64,000 nt of DNA from Nostoc calcicola FACHB-3891 (GTDB taxonomy: Bacteria; Cyanobacteriota; Cyanobacteriia; Cyanobacteriales; Nostocaceae). Below are positions 35,021 to 43,333 of the stretch, in pieces. Positions within the stretch are counted from its first letter, which is position 1. Each line of letters opens with the position of its first letter. The position numbers were made by a program, and so were the translations under genes. The notes under the pieces were generated by a model, which was given only the letters and a program-made list of their open reading frames with translations, did not search any database and had not been told where the DNA came from. Where the stretch lies: contig NZ_JACJRQ010000002.1 in NCBI RefSeq assembly GCF_014697355.1, positions 310,001-374,000 on the forward strand. The letters run 5' to 3'.

Positions 35021-37252
35021 ATGGGGATTATACCCGTAATACTACTGGCGCTAGTTTTGACTAGTTTAGCCATTTACTCATTACTCATATCAAGAGGTCG
35101 ATTTTTGCTCAAATTTCTGGTGACCACGATTAAGCAAGCAGTCCAAAGCTTAGCTAATCGGCGGAAATTGGTGCATTTTGACCTTGAGAAATTTTCCAGA
35201 GCAACTCCATCATCCAAACTGGGCGTTGACATCAAGCCTCAAAGGCAAAGATACAGATCTGGCAAGCTTAACCTCCTGAAATCCAGATTTTCCAAAACTA
35301 TAGTCATTGCTGCCATGATTCTGACAGCAGTAATAGCTGGAAATAGCGTATCAGCGCAGATTAACGGATCGCCAGCTTCGCTCAAAGGTCTGCCTGTTCC
35401 AGAACCCGACAATCTTGGAGACTTTGTAAAAGATAAAACAGCCGCCATCAAGTTAGGAAAGGCTCTTTTTTGGGATATGCAGGTTGGTAGCGACGGCGTG
35501 ACCTCCTGTGCAACTTGTCACTTCCATGCTGGAGCTGACAATAGATCGAAAAATCAGATTGCTCCTGGGCTTTTGCGGATTAACGCTGATGGTACGGAGA
35601 ATCCGGATACAGTTTTTAATGTCGGTGGTTCACCTAACTACCAACTCAAACCAGAGGATTTTCCTTTTCACAAGTTGTCACCGGATAATCCGGCGATCGT
35701 TGTGTCTGACCGTAACGATATCACTTCTTCCCAGGGAGTCTTCAATACGAAATTCGTGGATGTGATACCTGGTAATGCGGAAGACCAAGTAAAAAGTGAG
35801 CCAGATCCAGTGTTTAACGTTGGAGGCGTGAATGTGCGCCGTGTGGAACCGCGTAACACGCCAACTGTGATTAATTCAGTATTTAACTTTCGCAACTTCT
35901 GGGACGGAAGGGCGCAAGAAATCTTTAATGGGGTGAATTCCTTTGGCTTAAGAGATCCTAACGCCTCTGTTGTCAAAGCACAAAACCCAAATCAGCTGGA
36001 ATTTGTCAAAATTAGCTTGAATCATGCGTCTTTAGCTTCCCAAGCGGTCGGACCGCCACTGAGTTCCTTTGAGGCGTCCGCTAATGGTCGCACCTTTGAA
36101 GAAATTGGTGATAAGTTCGGGCGAATTGACAGAAAATCTCACAGCACTGCTAAAGGTAAAAAGCTACCTCGAAAACTGGGGAAAAAGTTATCTCGCCTCA
36201 GACCACTAGGTAAACAGCTTGTAGATCGAGAAGACAGCGTTTTAGGTGCAGATAGCAGATGGCCTAAACCTGGACTCAAAGATGCAAACTACGATCGCCT
36301 GATTAAAGATGCTTTCAAGCCTGAGTGGTGGAAGTCTAATCAACTCATCCAAATTGATAGTGAAGGTAGAAGGACTTTTGTCAATAAACCTGATAATTCG
36401 CCCGAAACCGATGAGTTTACACTAACGGAGTACAACTTCTCATTATTCTTCGGGCTTGCAGTTCAGTTGTACGAGTCTACGCTCATCTCCGACGATACAC
36501 CCTACGATCGCTTCTTGGAAGGTAACACCACAGCCCTAACCGAGCAGCAGCAACGAGGGAAAGGGCTATTTGATGGCAAAGCTGGCTGTATTGGTTGTCA
36601 TGGTGGAGTAGAACTCACTATCGCCTCCGTTAGTAGCGTAGAGAAGCAACGGATAGGAGCTATCAACGTTGGTACTCTAAGAATCCTCTTTGATAATGGC
36701 TTCTTAAATGTTGGCGTTAGACCCAGCCTAGAAGACACTGGTGTTGGTGGTCAAGACCCATTCGGTAATCCGCTTTCTGAGTCGCGGGTTGCTGCTTTAG
36801 GTAAATTCCCACTACTTCTGGGTTCAACCCCCAATATTACAGTTACCTCTAATGACGTAATAGCCGCAGATGGAAGCTTTAAGACTCCTGGGCTACGCAA
36901 CGTAGAACTCACCGCGCCTTACTTCCACAATGGTGGCTATTTAACTTTGGAGCAAGTGGTGGACTTCTACAATCGTGGTGGAGATTTCCGCCAGGCAAGC
37001 GCGATCGCTCCCTTGGGACTAACTCAAGCTGAAAAAGATGACTTGGTGGCTTTCTTAAAAGGACTCACCGATAACCGAGTTGTCCACGACAAAGCGCCCT
37101 TCGATCATCCGCAGCTGTTCGTTCCCAATGGACATCCAGGAAACGAAGCCTACGTTACTAATGACGGTACTGGTAAAGCCACAGATAGGCTACTGGAAAT
37201 TCCTGCTGTTGGGAAGAATGGTGGTAGTGGTACACCAAATTTCTTGAGTTAA
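35021..37252 (+). CDS. Di-haem cytochrome c peroxidase-like protein (CCP/MauG superfamily)
   Basis: 743 residues. Two CxxCH haem sites are seen: CATCH at residues 163-167 and CIGCH at 523-527, the arrangement of bacterial di-haem peroxidases and MauG-like enzymes. The N-terminus is long: a membrane segment at residues 1-25, a basic linker of about 70 residues, then a second hydrophobic stretch (IVIAAMILTAVIAGNSVSAQ) that looks like a signal peptide, so the true mature start may be near residue 115. An inserted Lys/Arg/Leu-rich segment (KGKKLPRKLGKKLSRLRPLGK) is unusual. The stop codon abuts the terminus of a MITE-like element. Confidence 0.88.
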   Translation: MGIIPVILLALVLTSLAIYSLLISRGRFLLKFLVTTIKQAVQSLANRRKLVHFDLEKFSRATPSSKLGVDIKPQRQRYRSGKLNLLKSRFSKTIVIAAMILTAVIAGNSVSAQINGSPASLKGLPVPEPDNLGDFVKDKTAAIKLGKALFWDMQVGSDGVTSCATCHFHAGADNRSKNQIAPGLLRINADGTENPDTVFNVGGSPNYQLKPEDFPFHKLSPDNPAIVVSDRNDITSSQGVFNTKFVDVIPGNAEDQVKSEPDPVFNVGGVNVRRVEPRNTPTVINSVFNFRNFWDGRAQEIFNGVNSFGLRDPNASVVKAQNPNQLEFVKISLNHASLASQAVGPPLSSFEASANGRTFEEIGDKFGRIDRKSHSTAKGKKLPRKLGKKLSRLRPLGKQLVDREDSVLGADSRWPKPGLKDANYDRLIKDAFKPEWWKSNQLIQIDSEGRRTFVNKPDNSPETDEFTLTEYNFSLFFGLAVQLYESTLISDDTPYDRFLEGNTTALTEQQQRGKGLFDGKAGCIGCHGGVELTIASVSSVEKQRIGAINVGTLRILFDNGFLNVGVRPSLEDTGVGGQDPFGNPLSESRVAALGKFPLLLGSTPNITVTSNDVIAADGSFKTPGLRNVELTAPYFHNGGYLTLEQVVDFYNRGGDFRQASAIAPLGLTQAEKDDLVAFLKGLTDNRVVHDKAPFDHPQLFVPNGHPGNEAYVTNDGTGKATDRLLEIPAVGKNGGSGTPNFLS

Positions 37253-37404
37253 CGTGAGTTCGATGAACCTCTCCCCAACCCCTCTCCGACGCGGAGAGGG
37301 GCTTTGAAATTCTTGATAAAAAACGAAAAATTAAGGTTTTTAAGCCTCTCTCCTTTCAGGGGAGAGGTTTGGAGAGGGGTCTTTTAAATCTGTCGAACTC
37401 ACGT
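37253..37404. mobile_element. MITE-like element, CGTGAGTTCGA family, copy 1
   Basis: CGTGAGTTCGATGAACC begins and TCGAACTCACG ends a ~151-bp non-coding unit with inner palindromes (CCCCTCTCCGACGCGGAGAGGGG). TTGAGTTAA occurs immediately on both sides, as expected of a target-site duplication. The left repeat supplies the stop codon of the peroxidase gene. Confidence 0.8.
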
Positions 37405-37504
37405 TGAGTTAATATCATTTCACCAAATATCTAATACATATACATGGGTAGGGGTGTACAGCCAGCTGTACGCCCCTACATTTATGATTTCAGGAATTAT
37501 TTAA

Positions 37505-38848
37505 CTAACGAGTGCGTAGGCGTAGCCCGCCGGAGGCATCGCCAAGTATCGGTTCTATATTGCTGACTTTGGTATTGTCTAGGTAATTATAGACTCTTCT
37601 GGAAACTTCACGGACAAAATCTCCAGCTTTGGGATCGTAGTTTGGTCTTTGCACCAAAACACCTGCTAGATAGCTTTTGCCGTTGGGCATTTGAATAATA
37701 CCCGCGTCACCAATGATAAATCTCAACGTACCAGTTTTGTGGGCAATGGTAGCTCCTTGACCGATACCAGCTGGTAGTAAACTATTGGTTTTCACACGGC
37801 GCATAATACCTAAAACTTGATTGCGGCTGTTTGGGGATAACAAACGATTATTAGAAACTAACGCCGCCAATCTCACCAAATCTTTAGAACTAGTTGTATT
37901 TGTGCCAGCAACGTCTGGAAGTAAATTCCGGAGTGCCGTATTTTGCAATCCCCAACTACGAAAACGTTGGCTCACTTTTGCTGCACCACCCAAGCGATCG
38001 AGAACCATATTTGTGGCGGTATTATCGCTGATTGTCATCATCAAGGTAGCAGTTTCAAGGACGCTAAATTTAGTTCCCACGGGTTTATATTGCATGGTTC
38101 CAGATTCACCAACCCTTAAATCGCGCCGCATCACTAATTTATCTGTGAGTTTAATTCTTCCAGCGTCTATTTCTTGAAACAGAGCTACTAGCAAGGGGAA
38201 TTTGATTGTACTCGCAGCAGCAAATCTTTTTTCGCCATTAATATCTATATAGTTTCCTGTATCTAAATCTAAGAAAAAGATTCCCGGATTTAATGTTTTA
38301 TAACTCGCTAACAAAGTGCGAATTTGAGAACTGATACCGACCATTTCCTGACCAAGATTGACAACTCCAGCAAATGTGGCTGCATCTGTGGATTTGATGG
38401 CAATATCTTCTCGATTTTCCCCAATCACGGGATTATTTTGGTAGTTAAATGAATTGAATTTAAAAATCCAATGAGAAGCAGAATCTCCTTTAATTGATAT
38501 ATTTTGGGAATTCACATCATAACCAGGAGCTAATTCTACGACAAAACGAGTTGTTTGAGGGTCTGGTTTGCCGACGCGAATTTCTCTCACCGCCTTGCCA
38601 AAACTTTGTTTGACACTATCAGAATTAAAATTAGTTCCAGGTAAATCAATTACCAATCGGCTAGGATTATCTAATAAAAAGGCTTTTGGTTCTATTCCCG
38701 AAGTGGTAGTTAGGTCTAATTGATTTTGGCTAGAATCATAGTACCAAGACTGTAATTGTGAAGCTTTAGCTTGTCCTGCAACTAGAACCAAACTGCTTAA
38801 ACCAATGGCCAGTAGATGTGATTTCATGTTGTGATTGTGTGTGTGCAA
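37505..38848 (-). CDS. AMIN-domain plus beta-lactamase-like serine hydrolase
   Basis: 447 residues. A signal peptide (SHLLAIGLSSLVLVAGQAKA) and an AMIN domain (LQSWYYDSSQNQLDLTT ... RLVIDLPGTNF, to about 130), which targets proteins to peptidoglycan, precede a class-A beta-lactamase fold: Ser213 in AASTIKFP (SxxK), SDN at about 274, and KTG at about 371. The omega-loop Glu of true beta-lactamases does not appear in the expected place, so a DD-peptidase or wall-remodelling role is as likely as antibiotic resistance. The last ~10 residues (GLRLRTR) are encoded by a common cyanobacterial repeat (GCGTAGGCGTAGCCCGCC). Confidence 0.88.
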   Translation of the reverse strand: MHTHNHNMKSHLLAIGLSSLVLVAGQAKASQLQSWYYDSSQNQLDLTTTSGIEPKAFLLDNPSRLVIDLPGTNFNSDSVKQSFGKAVREIRVGKPDPQTTRFVVELAPGYDVNSQNISIKGDSASHWIFKFNSFNYQNNPVIGENREDIAIKSTDAATFAGVVNLGQEMVGISSQIRTLLASYKTLNPGIFFLDLDTGNYIDINGEKRFAAASTIKFPLLVALFQEIDAGRIKLTDKLVMRRDLRVGESGTMQYKPVGTKFSVLETATLMMTISDNTATNMVLDRLGGAAKVSQRFRSWGLQNTALRNLLPDVAGTNTTSSKDLVRLAALVSNNRLLSPNSRNQVLGIMRRVKTNSLLPAGIGQGATIAHKTGTLRFIIGDAGIIQMPNGKSYLAGVLVQRPNYDPKAGDFVREVSRRVYNYLDNTKVSNIEPILGDASGGLRLRTR

Positions 38849-39143
38849 GTAAGGAGCAACTAATCAGGTTTACTTAGATTTTTTTCTGATGACTGTGCTG
38901 AACTTCCGGAGAAAAAATCATAAATCCCGTTGAGTTATTTTTACTAGATGACGTTTGGGATTAGATAAGCACGATAAATCATCATTACTTATTAAAAGTA
39001 AATTGCTGAGAACTTTGTTTGTGATGTGAGTTGACAACAACAGAAATTGTTAATCTAGCGGAACGACGAGCCAAGGATTAATTATGTTTCCAACTTAAGG
39101 TTAATGGTTTAATACCAATTTTTTATGAAGCTGCATAGAATTC

Positions 39144-39228
39144 GATCCCCCCTAGCCCCCCTTAGTAAGGGGGGAACCGGAAAAATATCTATCAAAGTCC
39201 CCCTTAAAAAGGGGGACTTAGGGGGATC
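39144..39228. repeat. Inverted-repeat element with GATCCCCCCTAGCCC ends
   Basis: GATCCCCCCTAGCCCCCCTT at the left and AAGGGGGACTTAGGGGGATC at the right can pair; AGTCCCCCTTAAAAAGGGGGACT is a second inner palindrome. It is non-coding and typical of cyanobacterial MITE debris. Confidence 0.7.
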
Positions 39229-39260
39229 AAGATATGTGCAACTTCACATTAAATTGGTTT

Positions 39261-39659
39261 AAGCCTTTCTTATACATGGAATAGCATTTGTGGCAACGGC
39301 TTATATATTTGCAAGAAAGACTTAAGCCTTTCTTATATATGGAATAGCATTTGTGGCAAAGTATTAAACGTTTGTAGCAACGGCTTATACATTTGCAAGA
39401 AAAACTTAAGCCTTTCTTATATATGGAAGAGCATTTGTTGCAAAGTATTAAACGTTTGTAGCAACGGCTTATACATTTGCAAGAAAAACTTAAGCCTTTC
39501 TTATACATGGAAGAGCATTTGTTGCAAAGTATTAAGCCTTTGTAGCAACGGCTTATACATTTGCAAGAAAAACTTAAGCCTTTCTTATATATGGAAGAGC
39601 ATTTGTTGGAAAGTATTAAACATTTGTAGCAACGGCTTATACATTTGCAAAAAAATTTA
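39261..39659. repeat. Tandem array: one 63-bp and four 84-bp units made of 21-bp modules
   Basis: Units start at 39261 (63 bp), 39324, 39408, 39492 and 39576 (84 bp each). Each 84-bp unit divides into four related 21-bp modules, most with a core like CATTTGT-GCAA or CGTTTGTAGCAACGG; the first unit lacks exactly one module. On the minus strand the array is open and would encode 28-residue Cys-rich repeats (CKCISRCYK, LILCNKCSSIY) in a 163-residue frame from 39718, but that frame starts inside a dispersed repeat, so I treat it as a repeat and not a gene. Confidence 0.8.
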
Positions 39660-39748
39660 TAGCGGTTCCCATTCAGATGCGGTGCAACATTAGATCGCCA
39701 GGTGTAGGGGCACGGCAATGTTCCCTACGCGAAATCTATATGTATCAA

Positions 39749-39889
39749 CGTGAGTTCGATGAGTACTGTTTTGACCTCACCCCCAACCCCTCTCCTACGA
39801 GGAGAGGGGAGCAAAACCTTGATTTTTCTTGCTCCTCCCTCGCCTTTTAGGAAAGGGAGGTTGGGAGGGTGAGGTTTGTCGAACTCACG
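39749..39889. mobile_element. MITE-like element, CGTGAGTTCGA family, copy 3
   Basis: 141 bp between CGTGAGTTCGATGAG and TCGAACTCACG, flanked by TGTATCA on both sides. Its interior is nearly the reverse complement of the copy at 46429-46569. Confidence 0.75.
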
Positions 39890-40085
39890 TGTATCAGGGT
39901 TTTAGTGAAATGGTATTACGCAAGATGTGACTGAAAACATTATTCAAGCGTTGCGGTAATTCATGAATTACCGCTACTTTCGTGATATTTTGCGTAAGTC
40001 CTGTCTACGAGACGCTACGCAAATGCGTTTTTTGCGGTTTGCTCCTACGATGGGATGTTTTTTTCATTGGAAGTCTCTAAAAGAA

Positions 40086-40236
40086 CGTGGGTTTGATGAA
40101 CCTCTCCCCAACCCCTCTCCGACGCGGAGAGGGGCTTTGAAATTCTTGATAAAAAACGAAAAATAAAGGTTTTTAAGCCTCTCTCTTTTCAGGGGAGAGG
40201 TTTGGAGAGGGGTCTTTTAAATCTGTCGAACTCACG
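40086..40236. mobile_element. MITE-like element, CGTGAGTTCGA family, copy 2
   Basis: 151 bp, almost identical to copy 1 except for a changed left end (CGTGGGTTTGA). TAAAAGAA flanks both sides. Its right edge touches the stop codon of the acetyltransferase gene. Confidence 0.8.
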
Positions 40237-41415
40237 TTAAAAGAAATCAGCTACCCAAGGCGAAGCACCTGCAAATATTTGCGTAGCTGTTGAAATAGCG
40301 GTTTGTGTCCCGTGTAGTTTTCCGGCTACTTGCAAATGGTAGGGAGTAAACAAACTTGTATATAGTGGTGCTAGTTCTCGGACATCTAACTGCAACTCAC
40401 CTTTTCCACCTTTTGTAACTTCACCGCGTCCATTAGCAACAGAAAGAATGAATTTACCATTGTTTGGAGTTAGCAAATTATCTTGAATATCTAGGTGCAG
40501 TTCAGCTTGAATTCCTGATGGATAACCCCGCATCTCCAGCGCCTTGACTATATCTACTATTCGCAGCATCCAGCGAAACTGAGTCGTAATCTTGGCTGTT
40601 TGCTCTGGTAACACCAATGTCAGGGTATCAATTGCAGAACTCTTCCAACGCACCTGCTGAATTTGGGAGCGATGGGTGGCGAGAAAAGACCAGAAAGTTT
40701 GCACAGCCGCCACTGTTCTCAGTACCCAATCTTTGACAAAGATAATTTCACCATCTTGTGTTCGTTGTTGAGTGAAGATGATGTAACCTTCGGGTTGGTC
40801 TTTTGCACCAATGAAATAGGCATAGGCTATTTCGTTTTTATCTGCTTGGATTAATCGCTCCCAGATTGCGGGATGTCGGTCTAAATATCCGTGCGTGAGT
40901 TTTGCTTGCTGCTGATATAGTTGGTGGAAGACTTGATGATTTATCGGAACTACTGGTTGCAAAGGTAGGGGTTGCTGTCGTAGCCCAATTGCGTTGGTTG
41001 GAACTTCCCAAATGTACCAGCTACCGGCTTGCTCATACCCGACTTTTCGATACAGGGTTTGCACGGCTGGGTAAAGGGCAGAGAGCGGTATACCTCTAGC
41101 ATAAAGTTCTTTGAGGGTGTGCTGCATGAGAGCGATCGCTCCTCCCGAACCACGGTATTCTGGAGCAATACCCACTACGGCAATTCCCGTCATTGGTACA
41201 CGCTCACCACCCCACCACTGAGCCATATCCAGAGTTGCCAATCCCCCAATTAATTGCTGTGACTCACGAATAATGCGAAAATTTTCTACACCAATTTGGT
41301 TGATGTAAGCTTCCTCGCCACCAAGTGCGTTGACAAAACACTGATTGAGGATAGTCCCAAGCTGCTGAATATCCTGGGGATGGGCAAGTGTGCTGTATTC
41401 AAATTGAAGTGTCAT
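40237..41415 (-). CDS. Eis-like GNAT N-acetyltransferase
   Basis: 392 residues. The first domain has the GNAT acetyl-CoA loop (VGIAPEYRGSGGAIALMQHTL, about residues 80-100) and TLYRKVGYEQAG; a second degenerate GNAT half follows, and the C-terminal ~110 residues are the SCP2-like domain of Eis proteins (GNGRGEV-type strand FILSVANGRGEVTKGGKGELQLDVRELAPLYT), ending in PWVADFF with a C-terminal carboxylate as in the family. Eis enzymes acetylate amines such as aminoglycosides or protein lysines; the natural substrate is unknown. Its 3' end abuts a MITE-like element. Confidence 0.9.
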   Translation of the reverse strand: MTLQFEYSTLAHPQDIQQLGTILNQCFVNALGGEEAYINQIGVENFRIIRESQQLIGGLATLDMAQWWGGERVPMTGIAVVGIAPEYRGSGGAIALMQHTLKELYARGIPLSALYPAVQTLYRKVGYEQAGSWYIWEVPTNAIGLRQQPLPLQPVVPINHQVFHQLYQQQAKLTHGYLDRHPAIWERLIQADKNEIAYAYFIGAKDQPEGYIIFTQQRTQDGEIIFVKDWVLRTVAAVQTFWSFLATHRSQIQQVRWKSSAIDTLTLVLPEQTAKITTQFRWMLRIVDIVKALEMRGYPSGIQAELHLDIQDNLLTPNNGKFILSVANGRGEVTKGGKGELQLDVRELAPLYTSLFTPYHLQVAGKLHGTQTAISTATQIFAGASPWVADFF

Positions 41416-41605
41416 TTCTTATACGATTAATAATACAAAAGCAAAATTATACTACAACTAAGGTTGCTTGAATGCTTTACTCAATTAAATATACGATTCA
41501 ATTTACCAAGCTCAAGGTTTAGGCGATCGTACTTTACTTTCCCCACTCCCTACTCCCCCACTCCCTTGACATAGGTTAGGCAAACTTACTTGCAACAAAA
41601 TAACA

Positions 41606-41920
41606 TCAGCACACTTTAGCAATAACTTGTCCAATTTCTTGAGGTGTTGCGCCTGTTGCTAGCATTGCTCGGATCAACATTTCTATGGAAACTGATGTAT
41701 CACCATTTTCGGCGTTAGCTATACGCGGTTGACTAGTATGAAGTTTTTCTGCTAATTCTGCTTGAGTCATTGACTTTTGTCGTCGTTCTTTCAAGTTGCG
41801 ACTGAGGGCTAGTTTAATCTCGATGAGAGTAGCTTCCTCTGGCGTAAGTTCTAAAAATTCTGCAACGGTTCCAACTTTCCAGCCCTTTTCCTCTAGCCGT
41901 TTTCTTTTGGCTTCATCCAT
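41606..41920 (-). CDS. XRE-family antitoxin (HigA-like)
   Basis: 104 residues. An N-terminal helix with FLELTPEEATLIEIKLALSRNLKERR is followed by a helix-turn-helix (MTQAELAEKLHTSQPRIANAENG) and IEMLIRAMLATGATPQEIGQVI. This is the layout of HigA-type antitoxins, which normally follow a RelE/HigB toxin gene. Upstream only about 50 bp remain before a palindromic repeat, and no toxin is seen, so it appears to be solitary. Confidence 0.85.
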   Translation of the reverse strand: MDEAKRKRLEEKGWKVGTVAEFLELTPEEATLIEIKLALSRNLKERRQKSMTQAELAEKLHTSQPRIANAENGDTSVSIEMLIRAMLATGATPQEIGQVIAKVC

Positions 41921-41969
41921 AATGCTAATCTTGTACGTCCTTGTCGTATTTGCTAAGTAGATAATTGGT

Positions 41970-41999
41970 CTAGAGAAGACGCGATAAATCGCGTCTCTA
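41970..41999. repeat. Short GACGCGATAAATCGCGTC palindrome
   Basis: Short member of the family seen at 31467-31531. It lies just upstream of the antitoxin gene and in front of the divergent glycosidase gene. Confidence 0.75.
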
Positions 42000-42075
42000 C
42001 ATGAGGGTTTTGGGCCAATCTGGATTGTATTGGATTATAATTACTGAAACTTATTTTTGCCAAAATAAAATACTG

Positions 42076-43272
42076 ATGAATGTTGTAATCAATTTATTGC
42101 TGTTTTTGCTGCCAATTTTGAGTAGCCTTTGGATTGCTCAAAGTTTCGATCCTTTATCTGCTTATCAGCCTCTCCAGGTGATAGACGGTGCAGCTTTATA
42201 TAGAAAAGAATTAACAAACGGGAACAAAGCTTATTTACAAGTTATTGACCTGGGCAAAATGCACATCGATCAAATCATTGGAGAGGTCGATAATATGGGT
42301 AAAAATCAAGGTAATTACTATAAAGGAGAAGGCGGACATTACAGCCCTTTTTTTAAAACAAAGTTATTCTCGAAAGTTGCAGATGAATATCAACAGCTTT
42401 ACGCTAACAATGTTTTTTCTATGATTAATTGTTCTTTTTTTGAGCAATATCAATCCAGTAGTCAATTATCTTTTCCAATTAAACTCAATGGTGTAGTCAT
42501 TAGTGGCGGTAATAGTCCCTACGGCCCCGTCAAAGAACCAAAAGATAAATATTATAGTAATATTCGCCTCAAGGCTTTAGTTTGGGACGAAAAGCAAGCG
42601 TATATCACAAATTACGACCAAGTTAGTGGTGCGCCTCTGAATCAAAAAGCAGTGAAAAACGCCATCGTGACTTACCAATACAGCGACCATCCGGCAAAAG
42701 TTTTAGCTCAAAATCAAGTAAATAAATACCAAGTCATCGGTACTCTTAACAAAGATGGTGTTAAGGGTGACGAGTTGCTGCTGATTATGACAGTGAATCA
42801 AACAACTTTAGACGAGGCAGCAGATTTATTACGTAAATTAGGAGTCAAAGGCGAAATCATTACTGTTGACGGCGGTAGATCGACTTATTTATTTAATGCC
42901 CAGAAAGGAAATATTATTGTTCCACAACTGTCTAATCCTCAAGAAAATCCTGCTTTTCGACACCTACCTCATTATCTGGGATTCCGTAAGAAAAGTAAAA
43001 ATCAGGTTGCGCCAAAAATCTTGCTCAGTCAGCCAGTTAGTAAAGTGGTTGCAAATAAAGATCAGCCTTATTTAATATTGTGGCGAGACAATTTTGATGG
43101 CGATGTCTCGATTAAGTTGTACTATGAGAACAAACTTATTCAAAATATTTCTTCCCGTACTGCTAGCGATGGAGTTTATGAGTGGACACCACGCATTCCT
43201 GTAAATGAAGGCTACTTTGTTCGGGTTTCTAGCTCCAAAGACCGGAATATTTTCGGGCAGTTGCAATTTTAG
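42076..43272 (+). CDS. Phosphodiester glycosidase-family protein (NAGPA/DUF2233 domain)
   Basis: 398 residues from ATG 42076, which starts a hydrophobic signal/anchor (VVINLLLFLLPILSSLWIAQ); the longer frame from 42001 is unlikely. The domain contains SMINCSFFEQYQ (cf. N-G-x-F-F), KLNGVVISGG, and the catalytic-loop-like VDGGRSTYLF (family LDGGGSTxm). The C-terminal ~80 residues look like a beta-sandwich. The enzyme class removes or exposes sugar phosphodiesters in cell-surface polymers. Confidence 0.82.
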   Translation: MNVVINLLLFLLPILSSLWIAQSFDPLSAYQPLQVIDGAALYRKELTNGNKAYLQVIDLGKMHIDQIIGEVDNMGKNQGNYYKGEGGHYSPFFKTKLFSKVADEYQQLYANNVFSMINCSFFEQYQSSSQLSFPIKLNGVVISGGNSPYGPVKEPKDKYYSNIRLKALVWDEKQAYITNYDQVSGAPLNQKAVKNAIVTYQYSDHPAKVLAQNQVNKYQVIGTLNKDGVKGDELLLIMTVNQTTLDEAADLLRKLGVKGEIITVDGGRSTYLFNAQKGNIIVPQLSNPQENPAFRHLPHYLGFRKKSKNQVAPKILLSQPVSKVVANKDQPYLILWRDNFDGDVSIKLYYENKLIQNISSRTASDGVYEWTPRIPVNEGYFVRVSSSKDRNIFGQLQF

Positions 43273-43333
43273 CCCAATGGGAAAATGAAATGAATAACTG
43301 GCTAATCACAAACCTCTCAATTAGATTGGCGGT

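Noticed and set aside
39227..39718. 163-residue Cys-rich minus-strand frame over the 84-bp array
   Set aside because: It starts in one dispersed repeat and lies wholly in a tandem array whose 21-bp period keeps frames open by default; treated as a repeat.
39963..40166. 67-residue plus-strand frame
   Set aside because: Made of repeat fragments and part of a MITE-like element.
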